NCBI RefSeq assembly: GCF_900185725.1
Contig: NZ_FYAU01000036.1
Location: forward strand, 496,001 to 560,000
DNA: 64,000 nucleotides
From: Stappia sp. TSB10P1A
Lineage (GTDB): Bacteria; Pseudomonadota; Alphaproteobacteria; Rhizobiales; Stappiaceae
Direction: 5' to 3'
Shown: piece by piece, positions 1 to 8,567 of the stretch
How positions within the stretch are numbered: position 1 is the first letter of the stretch
Layout: each line of letters begins with the position of its first letter
Notes under the pieces: generated by a model
Told to the model about the DNA's origin: nothing
Databases searched by the model: none
The model's input: only the letters and a program-made list of their open reading frames with translations
Program-made: the position numbers and the translations under genes

Positions 1-538
1 AGGCATGCGCATCGTCGGCGTCGACTTCCGCGACGGCATTCTCTTCGTGCCGGAAGTGCTGATGTCGGCCAATGCCATGAAGGCCGGCATGGGGCTGCTG
101 CGCCCGCTGCTTGCCGAGACCGGCGCGCCGAAGGTCGGCAAGATGGTGATCGGCACCGTCAAGGGCGACATCCACGACATCGGCAAGAACCTCGTCTCGA
201 TGATGATGGAAGGCGCCGGCTTCGAGGTGATCGACATCGGCATCAACAATCCGGTCGAGAACTATCTGGCGGCCATCGAGGAGCACAAGCCGGACATCGT
301 CGGCATGTCGGCCCTGCTGACCACCACCATGCCCTATATGAAGGTCGTCATCGACACGATGATCGAGAAGGGCATCCGCGACGACTATATCGTCATGGTC
401 GGCGGTGCGCCGCTGAACGAGGAGTTCAGCCAGGCGGTCGGAGCCGATGCCTATGGGCGCGACGCGGCGGTGACCGTCGAACTCGCCAAGGAGCTGATCG
501 CGCGCAAGCACAACCAGTTGGTGGCGCGGGCGGGCTGA
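1..538 (+). CDS. Corrinoid (B12-binding) methyltransferase protein, 5' partial
   Basis: MtbC/MtgC-type corrinoid protein that carries the methyl group between a substrate methyltransferase and a tetrahydrofolate methyltransferase in the cytoplasm. Counting from the Met at 5, the cobalamin-binding signature D-x-H-x-x-G lies at D55, H57 and G60, with the following S-x-L (S102, L104) and GG (133-134) elements of the Rossmann-like B12 fold. The usual N-terminal four-helix cap is only partly present and the frame is open to base 1, so the true start lies upstream of the window. It is the first visible gene of an operon with the MetF-like, MeTr-like and RamA-like genes downstream. The probable methyl donor enzyme is the MttB-family protein at 35530, so glycine betaine is the inferred substrate. 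Confidence 0.9.
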   Translation, partial: GMRIVGVDFRDGILFVPEVLMSANAMKAGMGLLRPLLAETGAPKVGKMVIGTVKGDIHDIGKNLVSMMMEGAGFEVIDIGINNPVENYLAAIEEHKPDIVGMSALLTTTMPYMKVVIDTMIEKGIRDDYIVMVGGAPLNEEFSQAVGADAYGRDAAVTVELAKELIARKHNQLVARAG

Positions 539-541
539 GCC

Positions 542-1153
542 ATGCCGGCGGCACCCGCGCCCTTTCGCGAAAAGGTGCTGGTGATCGCCTGCGGGGCGCT
601 GGCGCGCGAGATCCTCGCCATCATTGACGCCAACGGCCTCACCCATGTGGAGCTGCAATGCCTGCCGGCGCAGCTTCACAACCGCCCGGAGAAGATCCCG
701 GCCGCCGTGCGCGCCGAGATCCGCAAGCTGCGGCCGCATTACGCCCATATCCTCATCGGCTATGGCGATTGCGGCACCGGCGGGCTGCTCGACACGGTGC
801 TGGCCGAGGAAGGGGTGGAGCGGATCGAGGGCGCCCATTGCTATGCCTTCTTCGCCGGCCTCGACGCCTTCGACGCGGAAGCCGAGGCCGAGCCCGGCAC
901 CTTCTATCTCACCGATTTCCTCGCCCGCCATTTCGAGACGCTGGTGATCCGCCCGCTCGGGCTCGACACGCATCCCGAGCTGCGCGACGCCTATTTCGGC
1001 AATTACACCCGCCTGCTCTATCTGGAACAGGCGGCGGATCCGGAAATCGAGGCGCGGGCCCGCGCGGCCGCCGAGCGGCTCGGCCTTGCCTATGCCAAGC
1101 GGGTCACCGGCTACGGCCTGCTGGAAACGCGGCTCACCACGCTCAGTACCTGA
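542..1153 (+). CDS. DUF1638 family protein
   Basis: A 203-residue cytoplasmic protein of the DUF1638 family, which recurs beside corrinoid methyltransferase genes; its biochemical role is unknown. Conserved-looking elements are A-C-G-A-L (17-20, C18), C40 within C-L-P-A-Q-L-H-N, and a G-Y-G-D-C-G-T-G-G loop around 73-81 with C77. These three cysteines could bind a metal or cobalamin-related ligand, but that is speculation. It starts three bases after the corrinoid protein stop and is almost certainly cotranscribed with it. No signal peptide or membrane segment is visible. Confidence 0.8.
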   Translation: MPAAPAPFREKVLVIACGALAREILAIIDANGLTHVELQCLPAQLHNRPEKIPAAVRAEIRKLRPHYAHILIGYGDCGTGGLLDTVLAEEGVERIEGAHCYAFFAGLDAFDAEAEAEPGTFYLTDFLARHFETLVIRPLGLDTHPELRDAYFGNYTRLLYLEQAADPEIEARARAAAERLGLAYAKRVTGYGLLETRLTTLST

Positions 1154-1331
1154 TCACCGCTTGTTTGCACGCCCCTGTTGCATCCGCGTCCTTGCGCGCC
1201 CTCTCCCGCATGCTAGAAGCGCGGTCCCGGCGGCACGGACGGGTCTGCGTGGCATGAGCCGCAGGACCGGTCCCCTCATCCCATCCAACGGGCCGGAAAG
1301 GGCCCAGCCTCGCGACAGAGGACGACCTCCC

Positions 1332-1979
1332 GTGAGCAATTTTTTCGACAGCCCCTTCAAGGGCAAGCTGCTGAGCGAGCAGGTGACCAATCCCAACATT
1401 TCGGTCGGCCGCTACAGCTATTATTCCGGCTATTACCACGGCCACTCCTTCGACGACTGCGCCCGCTACCTGATGCCCGACCGCGACGATGTCGACCGGC
1501 TGGTCATCGGCAGCTTCTGCTCCATCGGCACCGGTGCCTGCTTCATGATGGCGGGCAACCAGGGCCACCGGATGGACTGGATCTCTACCTTCCCGTTCTT
1601 CTTCATGCCCGAGGAACCGGCCTTCGCGGACGCCGAAAACGCCTACCGCCCGGCGGGCGACACGGTCGTCGGCAATGACGTGTGGATCGGCGCGGAAGCG
1701 ATGATCATGCCCGGCATCCGCATCGGCCACGGCGCGATGATCGGCAGCCGCGCGCTCGTCACCAAGGACGTTCCCCCCTACACCATCGTCGCCGGCAATC
1801 CGGCGCGCGAGATCCGCAAGCGCTTCTCCGACGAGGAGATCGCGATGCTGCTGGAGATGGCGTGGTGGGACTGGCCGATCGAGCGGATCGGCCGCGAGAT
1901 GCACAACCTGTGCTCGGCCGACATCGCCAGGCTGCATGCGCGCTGGACGGCTGAAGCGGCAGGCACGGCCGAGGCCTGA
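1332..1979 (+). CDS. CatB-like xenobiotic acyltransferase (left-handed beta helix)
   Basis: Predicted acetyl-CoA-dependent O-acetyltransferase of the CatB/XAT hexapeptide family, normally a trimer. A GTG start at 1332 gives 215 residues, close to the usual CatB length, and places the catalytic His of G-N-Q-G-H-R at position 79, as in characterised XATs; this decided the start over longer in-frame options. Isoleucine-patch hexapeptides run through roughly residues 58-160 ([26 protein letters not shown]), followed by A-G-N-P-A-R-E-I. An A/G-rich stretch (AGAGGA) precedes the start. Family members acetylate chloramphenicol, but many chromosomal homologues have other or unknown substrates, so resistance should not be assumed. 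It is separated from its neighbours by about 180-200 bp on each side. Confidence 0.85.
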   Translation: MSNFFDSPFKGKLLSEQVTNPNISVGRYSYYSGYYHGHSFDDCARYLMPDRDDVDRLVIGSFCSIGTGACFMMAGNQGHRMDWISTFPFFFMPEEPAFADAENAYRPAGDTVVGNDVWIGAEAMIMPGIRIGHGAMIGSRALVTKDVPPYTIVAGNPAREIRKRFSDEEIAMLLEMAWWDWPIERIGREMHNLCSADIARLHARWTAEAAGTAEA

Positions 1980-2004
1980 GTCTCGCACCTCCCGCACGAC
2001 GACA

Positions 2005-2044
2005 GGCACGCCCGCCGGGAGCGAAAACCCCCGGCGGGCGTGCC
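2005..2044 (+). terminator. Strong GC hairpin downstream of the CatB-like gene
   Basis: A perfect 15-bp inverted repeat (GGCACGCCCGCCGGG at 2005-2019 and its complement at 2030-2044) with a 10-base loop sits 25 bases after the stop codon. There is no T tract behind it, so it is a terminator or RNA-stabilising hairpin rather than a textbook intrinsic terminator. Confidence 0.55.
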
Positions 2045-2186
2045 GCGTTCCGGCGCCCCTTCGCCGCTGTCGTTTTCTGGCTTTCCCGTGTCGTCTGTGC
2101 ACCGATGAGATGGCCGGCCAAAGGCATCATGATGCTCGAAAGCACGGGGACGACAGGCGTTCCCGGCCGGGTCGAAGGGCCGCATC

Positions 2187-2531
2187 TTGGCGCAGAAAAC
2201 CATCGTCTACTGGCGTGACATCCCGGCCCAGGTGCTGGTCCGGGCCGGCCGCGCCAGCGCCCGCCGCGAGCTGCCCGAACGCTTCATCCAGGCTGTCGAC
2301 CGCTGCGCCATGCGCGTCGGCGCGAAGGACAGCGATGCCTATCTGGCCGAGTGGCGGCGGGGCGATCCCGTCGCGGTCGGCGACGACATCGAGGCGGAAG
2401 CGGAGGCGGCGCTTGCCGATCTCCTTGCCGCCTATCCGCCGGAGCGGCTGGCGGCCCTGGTCGCAGCCGAAGGCTTCGATGCGGCCGCCTCCCCCTCTCC
2501 CGACCACACCAGCACGGGACCGGCGACATGA
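2187..2531 (+). CDS. 'Virulence factor' domain protein of corrinoid methyltransferase operons
   Basis: A small (114 aa) cytoplasmic protein that resembles the Pfam 'Virulence factor' family, a misnomer for a short domain found next to methylenetetrahydrofolate reductase-like genes in alphaproteobacterial one-carbon operons. The N-terminal half (Y-W-R-D-I-P-A-Q-V, then S-A-R-R-E-L-P-E-R-F-I-Q-A-V-D) is the recognisable part; the C-terminal 30 residues are Ala/Pro-rich and probably disordered. Its stop overlaps the start of the MetF-like gene by four bases (ATGA), indicating translational coupling. The most plausible role is as an accessory to the methyl-THF branch, but no function can be read from the sequence. 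Confidence 0.75.
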   Translation: MAQKTIVYWRDIPAQVLVRAGRASARRELPERFIQAVDRCAMRVGAKDSDAYLAEWRRGDPVAVGDDIEAEAEAALADLLAAYPPERLAALVAAEGFDAAASPSPDHTSTGPAT

Positions 2532-3424
2532 CCGACCACCGCCTCAACGATTTCGGGCGCCTTGCCGCCTCCACGGAAATGTCGCCCCGCCAGGTGGTGG
2601 AAAAGCCGGAGCTGCTCCGTCTCGTCCCCGCCGGCACGCGCCTTTACCTCACCGATCTCGGCAATGTCGGCGAGGACGACATCATCCGCGCCGCCCGCGC
2701 GGTCACTGATGCCGGCCTCGTTGCCGTGCCGCACATGGCCGCGCGCCGCTATCCCTCCTTCGCCGCCTTCGAATACCGGCTGACCCGCCTCGTCGCGGAA
2801 GCCGGCGTGCGCGAGGTGCTGGCGGTGGCCGGCGAGGCGCCGACGCCCGGCCCCATCGCCTCCTCCGTCGCGATGATCGAGACCGGCCTGTTCGACCGGC
2901 TCGGCATCACCCGCATTGCGGTTGCCGGCCATCCGGAGGGCGCGCCGGAAATCTCGCGCGAGACCATCCGCGCCTTCCTGATGCGCAAGCATGAGCTCGC
3001 GGCAAAGAGCGATGCCGAGTTCCACATCGTCACCCAGTTCGGCTTCGATCCGCAGAAGGTCAGCCTTTGGCTCGACGAGATCGCCGCCTGGGGCAACCGC
3101 TTCCCGGTGCATATCGGCGTCGCCGGCCCGGCCAAGATGACGACGCTGCTGAAATATGCCGCCTTCGCCGGGGTGGAGAACTCGCTCTCCTTCCTGAAGA
3201 AGCGGGGCGGCGCCGTCGTCTCGATGCTGTCGGGCTACGATCCGGAGACCATGGTCGGCCCGCTGGAGCTGCGCGTGCAGACCCAGCCCGAAACCCGGCT
3301 GCAGCAGATCCACGTCTTTCCCTTCGGCGGCCTGACCAAGACGGCCGACTGGCTGAGTGCCCGCGGGAGCTGGTCCTTTCCCGCCGCTGGCACCGCGACT
3401 TACCCCGCAGAGGTAGCCCAATGA
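2528..3424 (+). CDS. Methylenetetrahydrofolate reductase-like protein (MetF family)
   Basis: A 298-residue MetF-superfamily flavoprotein expected to interconvert 5-methyl-THF and 5,10-methylene-THF. TIM-barrel features visible include a beta-strand start at Y-L-T-D-L-G, the A-V-P-H-M-A-A-R segment, V-L-A-V-A-G-E-A-P, I-A-V-A-G-H-P-E-G and T-Q-F-G-F-D-P. It is divergent from housekeeping MetF and belongs to the form found in corrinoid methyltransferase operons. Here it would most usefully oxidise methyl-THF derived from quaternary amines towards methylene-THF, although the direction is inference. It overlaps both neighbours by four bases (start inside the preceding stop, stop inside the next start), so the operon is tightly coupled. 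Confidence 0.85.
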   Translation: MTDHRLNDFGRLAASTEMSPRQVVEKPELLRLVPAGTRLYLTDLGNVGEDDIIRAARAVTDAGLVAVPHMAARRYPSFAAFEYRLTRLVAEAGVREVLAVAGEAPTPGPIASSVAMIETGLFDRLGITRIAVAGHPEGAPEISRETIRAFLMRKHELAAKSDAEFHIVTQFGFDPQKVSLWLDEIAAWGNRFPVHIGVAGPAKMTTLLKYAAFAGVENSLSFLKKRGGAVVSMLSGYDPETMVGPLELRVQTQPETRLQQIHVFPFGGLTKTADWLSARGSWSFPAAGTATYPAEVAQ

Positions 3425-4374
3425 CCCGCACCATCGTCGCCTCGGCCACCCGCGAGATCGTCATCGGCTTCGACCAGCCGTTCTGCGTCATCGGCGAGCG
3501 GATCAACCCGACGGGCCGCAAGAAGCTCGCCGCCGAGATGGCCGCCGGCGACTTCTCCACCGTGGAGAAGGATGCGCTGGCCCAGGTCGCCGCCGGCGCC
3601 ACCATGCTCGACGTCAATGCCGGCGTCACCGCCGTCAATCCCAACGAGACCGAGCCGCCGCTGCTGGTCAGGACGCTGGAGATCGTCCAGAGCCTCGTCG
3701 ACGTGCCGCTGTCCATCGACAGTTCGGTGACCGCCGCCATCGAGGCCGGCCTTCGGGTCGCCAAGGGCCGCCCGCTGGTCAACTCGGTCACCGGCGAGGA
3801 GGAAAAGCTCGAGGCGATCCTGCCGCTCGTCAAGAAATACAATGTCCCGGTCGTCGCGATCTCGAACGACGAGACCGGCATTTCGGAAGACCCGGACGTG
3901 CGCTTTGCGGTCGCCAAGAAGATCGTCGAGCGCGCCGCCGACTACGGCATTCCCGCCCATGACATCGTCGTCGATCCGCTGGTCATGCCGATCGGCGCCA
4001 TGGGCAGCGCCGGCCAGCAGGTGTTCCGCCTGCTCCGCCGGTTGCGCGAGGAGCTGAAGGTCAACACCACCTGCGGCCTCTCCAACATCTCCTTCGGCCT
4101 GCCCCATCGGCACGGCATCAATGCCGGCTTCATCCCGATGGTGATCGGCGCCGGCATGACCAGCGCCATCATGAACCCCTGCCGGCCGCAGGAGATGGAG
4201 GCGGTGCGCGCGGCCAACGTGCTGACCGGCAACGATCCCAACTGCTCCGACTGGATCATGACCTATCGCGACTACAAGCCGGGCGCGGAAGGCGGCCCGG
4301 CCCCCGCCCCCGCCGCCTCGGGCGGCTCCGGACGGCGCGGCGGGCGCGAGGGACGGAGGCGGGCCAGCGCTTGA
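3421..4374 (+). CDS. Methyltetrahydrofolate:corrinoid methyltransferase (pterin-binding)
   Basis: Pterin-binding TIM barrel of the MeTr/MtgA family (317 aa), transferring methyl between the corrinoid protein and tetrahydrofolate. Family signatures are G-E-R-I-N-P-T-G-R near residue 26, M-L-D-V-N-A-G-V, P-L-S-I-D-S-S, V-N-S-V-T-G and the C-terminal T-C-G-L-S-N-I-S-F-G-L-P. No homocysteine-binding or reactivation domain is attached, as expected for a stand-alone MtgA. The last 30 residues are a Pro/Ala/Gly then Arg-rich tail (R-R-G-G-R-E-G-R-R-R) outside the barrel. Its start overlaps the MetF-like stop, and its stop overlaps a possible TTG start of the next gene. Confidence 0.88.
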   Translation: MTRTIVASATREIVIGFDQPFCVIGERINPTGRKKLAAEMAAGDFSTVEKDALAQVAAGATMLDVNAGVTAVNPNETEPPLLVRTLEIVQSLVDVPLSIDSSVTAAIEAGLRVAKGRPLVNSVTGEEEKLEAILPLVKKYNVPVVAISNDETGISEDPDVRFAVAKKIVERAADYGIPAHDIVVDPLVMPIGAMGSAGQQVFRLLRRLREELKVNTTCGLSNISFGLPHRHGINAGFIPMVIGAGMTSAIMNPCRPQEMEAVRAANVLTGNDPNCSDWIMTYRDYKPGAEGGPAPAPAASGGSGRRGGREGRRRASA

Positions 4375-4406
4375 ACGCAAGACCAACCACGAGAACGGGC
4401 GAGGCC

Positions 4407-6446
4407 ATGAGCGAGGCGCCCGAAACGGCAAAGGTTGTCTTCCAGCCGAGCGGCCGGCGGGGCACGTTCCCGCTCGGCACGCCGCTGCTGGATGCCGCGC
4501 GCGCGCTCGGCGTCTATGTCGAATCCGTCTGCGGCGGGCGCGGCATCTGCGGCCGCTGCCAGATCTCCGTTTCCGAAGGCGCCTTCGCCAAGGAGCAGAT
4601 CGTCAGCACGGCGGACCATCTCGGCCCGGTGACCGATGCCGAGGCGCGCTACCTCTCCCTGCGCGGCCTGCCGCAAGGCCGGCGCCTCTCCTGTCAGGCC
4701 GCGATCCTCGGCGACATGGTGGTCGACGTGCCGATGGAGGCGCAGACCAATCGCCAGGTGGTGCGCAAGCGCGCCGAGAACGTCACCGTCGCGCCCGACA
4801 GCGCCATCCGCCTTGTTACCGTCGAGGTCAGCGAGCCGGACATGGAACAGCCGCTCGGCGATGGCGACCGGCTGCTTGCCGCAGTTGCCGAGGCCTCCGG
4901 ACTTTCCGGCCTCAGTCTCGATCCGCCGCTTTTGGCCAGGGTTCAAAAGGTGCTGCGCGCCGGCCACTGGCGCGTCACCGCCGCAATCTGGCAGGACGAC
5001 GACGCCCCGCCGCGCGTTACCGCCCTGTGGCCGGGCGAGAAGACCACCGTCTATGGCCTTGCCGTCGATATCGGCTCCACCACCATCGCCGCGCATCTCT
5101 GCGATCTTACCAATGGCCGCACCGTCACCTCGGCCGGCACCTCGAACCCGCAGATCCGCTTCGGCGAAGACCTGATGTCGCGCATCTCCTATGTGCAGAT
5201 GAACCCGGCGCGCCTGCCCGATCTCGTCTCGGCGGTGCGCGCGGCGGTCGATGCGCTGGTCGCCAAGCTGGTCGCAGATGTCGGCGCCACCCGCGAGGAC
5301 GTCATGGACGCCGTCTTCGTCGGCAACCCGATCATGCATCACCTCTTCCTCGGCATCGATCCGACGGAGCTGGGCGGCGCGCCCTTCGCCCTCGCCGTGT
5401 CGGGCGCCGTGCATATCCCGGCTTCCGAGCTGGGGCTGGAGCTCAATCCCGGCGCGCGCGCCTATATCCTGCCCTGCATCGCCGGCCATGTCGGCGCCGA
5501 TGCCGCCGCCGCGACGCTCTCCACCCGCCCGTTCGAGGCCGAAGCCCTGACGCTGGTCGTCGACATCGGCACCAATGCCGAGATCGTGCTCGGCAATCGC
5601 GACCGCCTGCTGGCGGCGAGTTCCCCCACCGGCCCCGCCTTCGAGGGCGCGGAGATTTCCTGCGGCCAGCGCGCCGCGCCCGGCGCCATCGAGCGCATCC
5701 GCATCGATCCGGTCACGCTCGAGCCGCGCTTCAAGGTGATCGGCCTCGACGAATGGTCGGACGATCCGGACTTCGCGGAGAAGAAGGACCAGGTCGGCGT
5801 CACCGGCATTTGCGGCTCGGGCATCATCGAGGCGGTCGCCGAGCTCTATCTTGCCGGCGTCATCACCGTCGACGGGCTGATCGACGGCGCGCTCGCCGAG
5901 CGCTCGCCCCGCGTGGTGCAAAAGGGGCGGACCTTCGCCTATGTGGTGGCGAGCGAAGGCATCGAGCTCACCATCACCCAGACCGACATCCGCGCCATTC
6001 AGCTCGCCAAGGCCGCGCTCTATGCCGGCATCCAGCTCCTCTCCGACAAGCTCGGCAATCCGCCGATCGAGCGCATTCGCCTTGCCGGCGCCTTCGGCAG
6101 CTATATCGACACCAAATACGCGATGATCCTCGGGCTGATCCCCGATTGCGACCTCGCCCATGTCGCGAGCGTCGGCAATGCCGCCGGCACCGGCGCGCGC
6201 ATGGCGCTGATCAATCGCGGCGAGCGGCGCACGGTCGAGCGCGTCGTGCGCGAGATCGAGAAGATCGAGACGGCGCTGGAGCCGCGCTTCCAGGAGCATT
6301 TCGTCAACGCCATGGCGATCCCCAACAAGGTGGACCCCTTCGTCAAGCTGCGCGCGGCGGTCGCGCTGCCCGAGCCGCGCGCGGCGAGCGAGGGCGCGGA
6401 CGAAGACGGCGACGGCGGGCGTCGTCGCCGCCGGCGGCGCGGTTAA
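4407..6446 (+). CDS. 2Fe-2S/ASKHA corrinoid activation protein (RamA/COG3894 type)
   Basis: Reductive activator that restores Co(I) in inactivated corrinoid protein using ATP and electrons from a ferredoxin-like domain. The N-terminus is a plant-type 2Fe-2S domain with cysteines C42, C48, C51 and C96. A linker and an ASKHA actin-like ATPase follow, with V-D-I-G-S-T-T-I around residue 219 and V-V-D-I-G-T-N-A-E around 387. The ATG at 4407 is chosen because GGGCGAGG precedes it; an in-frame TTG at 4371 overlapping the upstream stop would add 12 residues. The protein ends in G-D-G-G followed by seven arginines and Gly, a tail also seen on the Bmt homologue at 14202-15215. It is the last gene of the operon, two bases from the converging DUF1194 gene. 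Confidence 0.88.
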   Translation: MSEAPETAKVVFQPSGRRGTFPLGTPLLDAARALGVYVESVCGGRGICGRCQISVSEGAFAKEQIVSTADHLGPVTDAEARYLSLRGLPQGRRLSCQAAILGDMVVDVPMEAQTNRQVVRKRAENVTVAPDSAIRLVTVEVSEPDMEQPLGDGDRLLAAVAEASGLSGLSLDPPLLARVQKVLRAGHWRVTAAIWQDDDAPPRVTALWPGEKTTVYGLAVDIGSTTIAAHLCDLTNGRTVTSAGTSNPQIRFGEDLMSRISYVQMNPARLPDLVSAVRAAVDALVAKLVADVGATREDVMDAVFVGNPIMHHLFLGIDPTELGGAPFALAVSGAVHIPASELGLELNPGARAYILPCIAGHVGADAAAATLSTRPFEAEALTLVVDIGTNAEIVLGNRDRLLAASSPTGPAFEGAEISCGQRAAPGAIERIRIDPVTLEPRFKVIGLDEWSDDPDFAEKKDQVGVTGICGSGIIEAVAELYLAGVITVDGLIDGALAERSPRVVQKGRTFAYVVASEGIELTITQTDIRAIQLAKAALYAGIQLLSDKLGNPPIERIRLAGAFGSYIDTKYAMILGLIPDCDLAHVASVGNAAGTGARMALINRGERRTVERVVREIEKIETALEPRFQEHFVNAMAIPNKVDPFVKLRAAVALPEPRAASEGADEDGDGGRRRRRRRG

Positions 6447-6447
6447 T

Positions 6448-7347
6448 CTACCTGCCGCCGTCGTAGAACAGGTCCCGGCGGTCGCGCCACATCTTCTCGC
6501 CGACCAGGCAGTCATAGGGCTCCTCGGCGGCGAACTGCGCCGGCACCACCGGCAGCGCGCCGCCGTCGTGGTGCTGCCGCCACGGGTCGTGGAACGGCTC
6601 CAGCGTACCGATCTCCAGCACCAGCTTGCGCCGCACCGCCTCGGGGAACTCGTTCCACTCGTGCACCGGCACGACGAAGGCGCCGGGCCCGCCGATCACG
6701 CAGCGCCGGTAATATTCGTCGAGATCGGGAATGGCGAAATACCGGGCGAAGCCGTCGTCGGTCATCAGCGGCAGCCCGTTGATGGTGATGCCCCGGTCGA
6801 CCGCCATATCGCGCAACTGCGTCACCGGCGGACCCTGATTGTTGGGACCATCGCCGGAAATGTCGATCACCATCCGCTCGGCCGCGAACGGCACCTCCTC
6901 CAGCAGCGCCATGCTGCGCAGGATCGCGCCGGAGATCGAGGTGCGGCTCTGGCTGGAGCTCTCCTCTTCCAGCAGCAGCGCGGCAATCGCCTGCGCGTCC
7001 GCCGCGCTCTCGACGATCGTCCAGGGCAGCACCTCGCGGGTGTGGAAGTCGCCGGCCCATTCGAAGATCGCCAGGCCGATCCGCCCATGCGGGCCGTGCT
7101 CGATCGCCCGCAAGACCTCGCGGCTGGCGATCGCCTCGGCATAGCCCCGGCGCTGGATCGCCAGTTCCTCGCGCGACATCGAGCGCGACACGTCGATGGC
7201 CAGCACCAGGGCGACGTCGACAGGCTCGCCCCCGGCCGGCTGCGCGCGCGCCGGCACCAGGGCGACAAGGACCATCGCCGCGGCCAGCACCATCGCCAGG
7301 GCCGTGGCCGGGAGCGTCCTTTTCAGGGCGTCCGTTCTCCAGCTCAT
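6448..7347 (-). CDS. DUF1194 von Willebrand factor A domain protein, secreted or anchored
   Basis: A 299-residue VWA protein of the DUF1194 family. Residues 12-36 form a hydrophobic N-terminal signal or anchor ending in A-R-A, so the domain is probably periplasmic. The VWA domain spans about 45-225 with a complete MIDAS: D52-x-S54-x-S56, a Thr in S-R-T-S-I-S, and the Asp of I-S-G-D-G-P-N-N. It therefore should bind a divalent cation and a protein ligand, but no ligand is known for the family. It converges on the corrinoid activator gene with a one-base gap and no terminator between them. Two cysteines (in R-R-C-V-I-G and Y-D-C-L-V-G) could pair in the periplasm. Confidence 0.85.
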   Translation of the reverse strand: MSWRTDALKRTLPATALAMVLAAAMVLVALVPARAQPAGGEPVDVALVLAIDVSRSMSREELAIQRRGYAEAIASREVLRAIEHGPHGRIGLAIFEWAGDFHTREVLPWTIVESAADAQAIAALLLEEESSSQSRTSISGAILRSMALLEEVPFAAERMVIDISGDGPNNQGPPVTQLRDMAVDRGITINGLPLMTDDGFARYFAIPDLDEYYRRCVIGGPGAFVVPVHEWNEFPEAVRRKLVLEIGTLEPFHDPWRQHHDGGALPVVPAQFAAEEPYDCLVGEKMWRDRRDLFYDGGR

Positions 7348-7399
7348 CGGCCAAGCCTAACCCAGGATGCCGCCGGGTCCAGTGCACACTCTCGTGAAC

Positions 7400-7472
7400 G
7401 GCCCTCGCCTCTGGCCCCTCGCCTCTGGGTCCTTCATCTCCGGCCCCTCGCCTCTGGCCCCCTCGCCTCTGG
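7400..7472. repeat. 14-15 bp tandem repeat, about five units
   Basis: Units of the type CCCCTCGCCTCTGG start near 7400, 7415, 7444 and 7458, with a degenerate unit at 7429-7443. The array lies between the divergently transcribed DUF1194 and ABC permease genes and is non-coding. It looks like a VNTR. Confidence 0.7.
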
Positions 7473-7514
7473 ATAGAGACTGCAGCTCCTGCTGAAACCC
7501 TGGATATGTTGTTT

Positions 7515-7580
7515 CGAAATTTCATGAGCAAAATTGTCAGGTTTTTTCGCCGGGGCATGGACGATCCCGAAAATTCATGA
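7515..7580 (+). promoter_or_regulatory. AT-rich leader with a 13-bp direct repeat upstream of the ABC operon
   Basis: CGAAATTTCATGA (7515-7527) recurs with one change as CGAAAATTCATGA (7568-7580), 53 bp apart, about five helical turns. The surrounding stretch is the only AT-rich DNA before the permease start at 7629. It is a plausible promoter/operator region, unproven. Confidence 0.35.
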
Positions 7581-7628
7581 TTTCTACACTCAAGTTTAAC
7601 GGCCCCCAGGCCCACCCGGCACCCGGAC

Positions 7629-8567
7629 ATGGCACGGCAACTCGTCCTCAGGCTGTTCTCGGCAGCGCTGCTGCTGCTGGCGATCTCCATCGCCGGCTTC
7701 GCCCTGCTGCGGCTGATGCCGGGGAATTTCGCCGAAGTGCTGTTGATGTCGCAGATGGACGGCACCTTGCCGGACGCGGCGGCGCTGGCGCGGTTCTCGG
7801 CGGAAAACGGCTTCGACGCGCCGCTGCCGCAGCAATATCTCGTCTGGCTCGGCAATGTGCTCACCGGCGATTTCGGCCGCTCGATGGTCAGCGGCACCCC
7901 GGTCGCCGACGAACTGGCCCTGCGCGTTGCCGCCTCGCTGAAGCTTGCCGTCGCCGCCTTGCTGCTGGCGCTTGCCATCGCCCTGCCGGTCGGGGCGGTC
8001 TGCGCCGCCTTTCCCGGCAGCCTCCTCGACCGCGGCCTTGCCGCCTTCGCCGTTCTCGGCATGTCGATCCCGAATTTCTGGTACGCGCTGCTGCTGGCGC
8101 TGCTGTTCTCCCTCGCGCTCGGCTGGCTGCCCAGCACCGGCTACGGCACGCCGGCGCATCTGGTCCTGCCGACGCTGGCCATCGCCACCTCGGTCTGCGG
8201 CATTCTCGCCCGCTATGTGCGCGGCTGCCTCTTGGAGGAGCTCGCCCAGCCCTATATGCGCACCGCCCGGGCCAAGGGCCTGTCGAGCACCCGCGCCCTC
8301 CTCACCCATGCCGCGCCCAATGTGCTGCCGGCGGTGCTCACCCTCACCGGGCTGCAATTCGCCCGCATCTTCGACGGGCTGATCATCGTCGAGACGCTGT
8401 TCGGCTGGCCCGGCATCGGCCGGATGATGGTGGAGGCGCTGCTCGCCCGCGACTATCCGATGATCCAGGCGAGCTTCCTCGTCGTCGCCTGCGGCTATGT
8501 GCTGGTCAATCTCGCCGTCGACTATGCCATCGCCCTTTACGATCCGCGCACGCGGGAGGTGGTCTAG
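7629..8567 (+). CDS. Peptide/nickel-type ABC transporter permease (DppB-like)
   Basis: First inner-membrane subunit (312 aa) of a family 5 importer. It has the N-terminal membrane segment at about 8-28, then five more hydrophobic segments. The cytoplasmic ATPase-docking (EAA-type) loop is around Y-M-R-T-A-R-A-K-G-L-S, and the I-V-E-T-L-F-G-W-P-G-I-G-R signature of DppB/OppB proteins is present. It is followed without a gap by the second permease (TAG stop adjacent to ATG) and then by the binding protein. No ATPase gene accompanies the operon. Substrate cannot be read from the permease; peptides, nickel or opine-like compounds are all precedents. Confidence 0.9.
   Translation: MARQLVLRLFSAALLLLAISIAGFALLRLMPGNFAEVLLMSQMDGTLPDAAALARFSAENGFDAPLPQQYLVWLGNVLTGDFGRSMVSGTPVADELALRVAASLKLAVAALLLALAIALPVGAVCAAFPGSLLDRGLAAFAVLGMSIPNFWYALLLALLFSLALGWLPSTGYGTPAHLVLPTLAIATSVCGILARYVRGCLLEELAQPYMRTARAKGLSSTRALLTHAAPNVLPAVLTLTGLQFARIFDGLIIVETLFGWPGIGRMMVEALLARDYPMIQASFLVVACGYVLVNLAVDYAIALYDPRTREVV

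Noticed and set aside
1332-1979. Acquired chloramphenicol resistance gene
   Set aside because: The fold and His79 fit the XAT family, but base composition matches the host and no mobile element is nearby; resistance is not supported.
4272-6515. Long minus-strand open frame opposite the corrinoid activator
   Set aside because: Antisense composition (Asp/Gly/Arg/Ala-rich), no motif, and no ribosome-binding site.
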